Positions 60,329-62,355 of a stretch of 62,355 nucleotides of DNA are shown piece after piece (within the stretch, counting starts at the first letter, position 1; every line of letters starts with the position of its first letter). The DNA lies in assembly GCF_022549775.1 (NCBI RefSeq), contig NZ_JAKZGP010000025.1, positions 1 through 62,355 on the forward strand, in the 5' to 3' direction. Both the position numbers and the translations under genes were made by a program. This DNA is from Belliella filtrata. GTDB lineage: Bacteria > Bacteroidota > Bacteroidia > Cytophagales > Cyclobacteriaceae. The notes under the pieces were generated by a model that worked only from the letters and a program-made list of their open reading frames with translations, was not told where the DNA came from and did not search any database.

Positions 60329-61002
60329 ACTTTAGGTTCCATCTTCAAAAACCTTTTATACAAATAGCGCATTGATGGATAAGAATTCACCAAGGCTACT
60401 TTTGCTTCTTGATGATTCAACCATTTGATATCTTCTATCCCCTCCTCTTTTTGGGGCTTCATACCAGTATCATTTAAATTCTCCATTGAAAACCAGTAGG
60501 TTTTCTTCAGGATACTCTTTCGATTGTGAGTATAAGTATGCCATGTTTTACATATTTCCGCTCCTAGTTTGACCGAAATTGCGCATTCTTCTTCTACCTC
60601 ACGAATAGCACATTCGGAAGGAGTTTCTCCCTTCTCAAATTTACCTTTAGGTAAATCCCATTTCCCTAACCTGTGAATAAAAAGTACCTTTTCTCCTTTT
60701 TTGACAACACCCCCAGCAGCTTTGATAATGGTAAACCTACTTTTGATAAACTTTTTCAACTCATCCGTATTTGTAGAGACCAAAACAACAGAATCTAAGT
60801 TTTTAAGCTTCCTAGTGCGTAATAAATAAAGTAGCTTGATAATAATATCCTTTGACGGATTAGTTATTAATACGTCATCATGGAAGTTTGCAGAAGTAGG
60901 TAAATCTAAAGGGTTTTCATAGATGCATTCAAAGGTTCTATCTTTCGGGAGCTCATGAGGAGTCAATATATCCAAAGGCTTATCATTGATAAAAATTTTC
61001 AT
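60316..61002 (-). CDS. Nudix hydrolase with N-terminal extension
   Basis: 228 residues. The C-terminal Nudix domain (about residues 93-215) has a complete box GKFEKGETPSECAIREVEEECAI, preceded by KVLFIHRLGKWDLPK. The first 90 residues (FINDKPLDILTPHELPKDRTFECIYENPLDL...) are a separate domain of unknown function. Nudix enzymes hydrolyse nucleoside diphosphate-X compounds; the substrate is unknown. It is convergent with coaD, overlapping by 13 bases at the 3' ends, and divergent from pyrE. The common pyrE-Nudix neighbourhood may hint at nucleotide housekeeping. Confidence 0.9.
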   Translation of the reverse strand: MKIFINDKPLDILTPHELPKDRTFECIYENPLDLPTSANFHDDVLITNPSKDIIIKLLYLLRTRKLKNLDSVVLVSTNTDELKKFIKSRFTIIKAAGGVVKKGEKVLFIHRLGKWDLPKGKFEKGETPSECAIREVEEECAISVKLGAEICKTWHTYTHNRKSILKKTYWFSMENLNDTGMKPQKEEGIEDIKWLNHQEAKVALVNSYPSMRYLYKRFLKMEPKVQTS

Positions 61003-61095
61003 CGTACTAGGTACTAATTTGAGTATGAATGATTATTACATTCAAAAATGCATAAAAAAAATCAACCTGCACAATTCCAACTCCCTTTTATCTGC

Positions 61096-61103
61096 TATTT
61101 TTG
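61096..61103 (+). promoter_or_regulatory. pyrE -7 element (TATTTTTG)
   Basis: TATTTTTG matches TAnnTTTG and ends only four bases before the pyrE ATG (61108). The transcript would begin at or just after the start codon, unless another promoter is used. Confidence 0.45.
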
Positions 61104-61107
61104 AGGT

Positions 61108-61752
61108 ATGAAATTACTTGACAAAACTATAGCGGCTGAAATCGCCTTAAATCTCCTCGAAATTGAAGCTATAAGATTACAACCAGACCAACCATTCACT
61201 TGGGCTTCTGGATGGAAATCACCGATATATTGCGACAACAGACTTTCACTGTCGTATCCAGCAGTACGTTCCCTTATCAAAGACAACTTGGTGAAAGCCA
61301 TACAAACACAATTTTCAGATGTTGAAGCTATTGCAGGTGTAGCTACTGCAGGAATTCCACAGGGTGCTTTATTAGCCGACGCTTTAGGTTTGCCATTTGT
61401 CTATGTAAGATCGAAAGCCAAAGGCCATGGAATGGAAAACATGATAGAAGGCAAAATTACACCTGGGCAAAAAGTTGTTATTGTAGAAGATTTGGTATCT
61501 ACAGGTGGTAGCTCTTTGAAGGCAGCAAAAGATTTGAAAGATTCTGGATTCCAGGTATTAGGTATGGTTGCTATATTCACCTATGGATTTGATATTGCTA
61601 CGCAAAATTTTGAAGAAGCTGGTATAGATTTAGTTTGTTTAAGCAATTATTCCGCTATGCTTCCCCAAGCATTAGCAAAAGACTATATTGATGATGAAAC
61701 ATTGGCTTCGCTGGTAGAATGGCGAAAAGACCCAAGTACTTGGGGAAGATAA
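61108..61752 (+). CDS. pyrE: orotate phosphoribosyltransferase
   Basis: 214 residues. It joins orotate and PRPP to give OMP in pyrimidine synthesis. The PRPP loop is VVIVEDLVSTGGSSLKAAKDL (about residues 127-147) and the substrate region FTWASGWKSPIYCDNR (about 30-45) is typical. The start is supported by homology of MKLLDKTIAAEIALNLLEIEAIRL to other Bacteroidota PyrE. It is separated from pyrR-pyrB by 57 kb. A perfect 11-bp terminator stem follows. Confidence 0.96.
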   Translation: MKLLDKTIAAEIALNLLEIEAIRLQPDQPFTWASGWKSPIYCDNRLSLSYPAVRSLIKDNLVKAIQTQFSDVEAIAGVATAGIPQGALLADALGLPFVYVRSKAKGHGMENMIEGKITPGQKVVIVEDLVSTGGSSLKAAKDLKDSGFQVLGMVAIFTYGFDIATQNFEEAGIDLVCLSNYSAMLPQALAKDYIDDETLASLVEWRKDPSTWGR

Positions 61753-61784
61753 GAATTTATTGATACAACAAGATTATGCTTTTA

Positions 61785-61812
61785 AAATCCCAAGACCTAG
61801 ATCTTGGGATTT
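61785..61812 (+). terminator. pyrE terminator
   Basis: Perfect 11-bp arms aaatcccaaga (61785-61795) and tcttgggattt (61802-61812) with a six-base loop, then GTTTTTAAA. Confidence 0.85.
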
Positions 61813-61872
61813 GTTTTTAAAACATTGGACGCTTAAGGGCTACCTTTGAGATCATCGAGGTTAAAATTCAGC

Positions 61873-61888
61873 ACGCAGAAACGCAGAG
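61873..61888. repeat. ACGCAGAA/ACGCAGAG tandem octamer
   Basis: Two near-identical octamers head-to-tail. Related in spacing and ACG-AG core to the ACGAAGGC pair at 5093-5108. Confidence 0.45.
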
Positions 61889-62241
61889 AGTTTCTAAGCA
61901 AAAAATGGATAGATTGGACATTTTGTGGACAATAAAGGCTTTTGTGACATGCTTTCATTTTTTTATCTCTTATTGCTAATTCACTAAAAAGTGCGGTTAA
62001 AAACAATCGCTACTCAGCACAAACTTCCTCTTTACTATATTTCGCCGAAGCTGTCTACCCATTGGAAGAGGCATATATCCACTATATATCGCAAAGCATA
62101 TATCATATCTCTACATCAAAATCTACTTATCAGAAAAAAATACACAAAACTCAAGATCATCATCAAAAGCTCTTGTTTCTCGTCTCTGGTTCCTTTTCTC
62201 TTGTCTCTAATTTCTAACTTCTCGCTTTCCCCATAAACGCC

Positions 62242-62272
62242 AAAAGCCTCTCAGTTTCCTGAAAGGCTTTTT
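62242..62272 (-). terminator. probable rRNA operon terminator
   Basis: AAAAGCCT (62242-62249) pairs with AGGCTTTT (62264-62271), extended inward by TCAG/CTGA with one mismatch. It follows the 3' end of 5S rRNA by about ten bases on the minus strand. Confidence 0.65.
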
Positions 62273-62280
62273 AATAATGT

Positions 62281-62355
62281 GGCGGCGACCTACTCTCCCG
62301 GGTGTAACCCCAGTACCATCGGCGCAGCAGGGCTTAACTTCTCTGTTCGGGATGG
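62281..62355 (-). rRNA. rrf: 5S ribosomal RNA, 3' part (truncated by window edge)
   Basis: Read on the minus strand, the sequence contains the conserved 5S blocks CCATCCCGAACAGAGAAG, GTTAAGC and GGGAGAGTAGGTCGCCGCC, ending near 62281. The 5' third lies outside the window. It implies an rRNA operon, normally 16S-23S-5S, running leftward into this window from the right. Confidence 0.95.

Larger units (their letters stand above)
61813..62280. other. intergenic region between pyrE and rRNA operon
   Basis: No gene is seen. A tandem octamer ACGCAGAA-ACGCAGAG (61873-61888) lies near the left end. A pyrimidine-rich plus-strand tract (about 62165-62230) lies downstream of the 5S gene on its own strand. 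An 81-codon frame at 61991-62236 looks spurious. Confidence 0.6.

Noticed and set aside
61991-62236. 81-codon frame before the 5S rRNA
   Set aside because: Low-complexity, basic and aromatic composition with no resemblance to a protein; lies in a pyrimidine-rich spacer.

Overview
The window reads as an AT-rich chromosomal segment of a Bacteroidota bacterium, probably Cytophagales and possibly Cyclobacteriaceae-like. That placement is inferred from gene content. It carries a SusC/SusD pair, a fused branched-chain E1 component, DUF3822, DUF1573, DUF389, DUF3857/transglutaminase, GSCFA and bacterial GH3 families. Many genes also have TAnnTTTG-type -7 promoter elements just upstream, which is the Bacteroidota pattern. 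Coding density is high. There is no phage, CRISPR array or intact insertion sequence. Mobile DNA is limited to small non-coding elements.

Layout. 1-3.4 kb: a small membrane protein, a palindromic repeat element, an NmrA-like oxidoreductase divergent from an HxlR regulator with a GTAAC-type operator cluster, and a VapBC-like toxin-antitoxin pair. 3.5-4.9 kb: pyrR-pyrB. 5.3-8.7 kb: an operon of nucleotide-sugar enzymes and a glycosyltransferase (dTDP-glucose dehydratase, UDP-glucuronate-type epimerase, GT4) ending in a clear terminator. 8.8-10.5 kb: a two-RCK potassium channel. 10.7-21 kb: a compact beta-1,3-glucan-type utilisation locus (SusC, SusD, a PKD surface glycan-binding lipoprotein, a GH16 lipoprotein) divergent from a beta-propeller/LuxR-type membrane regulator. 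21-25 kb: an OmpA lipoprotein and an M14 peptidase, convergent. 25-28 kb: an Mla-type lipid transport operon with an orphan receiver protein. 28.5-31.4 kb: a DUF389 membrane protein, then an S24/LexA-like regulator coupled to a tiny unknown protein. 31.8-36.3 kb: an outer-membrane protein, priA and GSCFA, followed by a 265-bp MITE-like element. 36.8-47.1 kb: purL, two tandem DUF3857/transglutaminase proteins and the fused E1. 47.5-51.6 kb: ald, a DUF6992-like protein, a LysE exporter and a bacterial GH3 enzyme. 51.7-55.9 kb: yggS, DUF423 and a peptidoglycan group (S13 carboxypeptidase, S66 LD-carboxypeptidase, SGNH lipoprotein). 56-61.8 kb: DUF1573, a RecD-like helicase, two Nudix proteins, a pilin-like protein, DUF3822, coaD and pyrE. 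The right edge holds the 3' end of a 5S rRNA on the minus strand, so an rRNA operon lies just outside.

How genes work together. The glucan locus is a self-contained bind-cut-import module with its own sensor. The mla genes form one lipid-trafficking complex. pyrR, pyrB and pyrE belong to pyrimidine synthesis but are split 57 kb apart. The dacB/S66/SGNH group probably trims cell-wall peptides. No obviously unprecedented multi-gene system stands out. The observations most worth a second look are the MITE-like element, the S24 regulator with its unknown coupled partner, the operator arrays, the interlocked GH3/yggS promoters, the GH3-LysE pairing and the pilin-like/DUF3822/coaD cluster.
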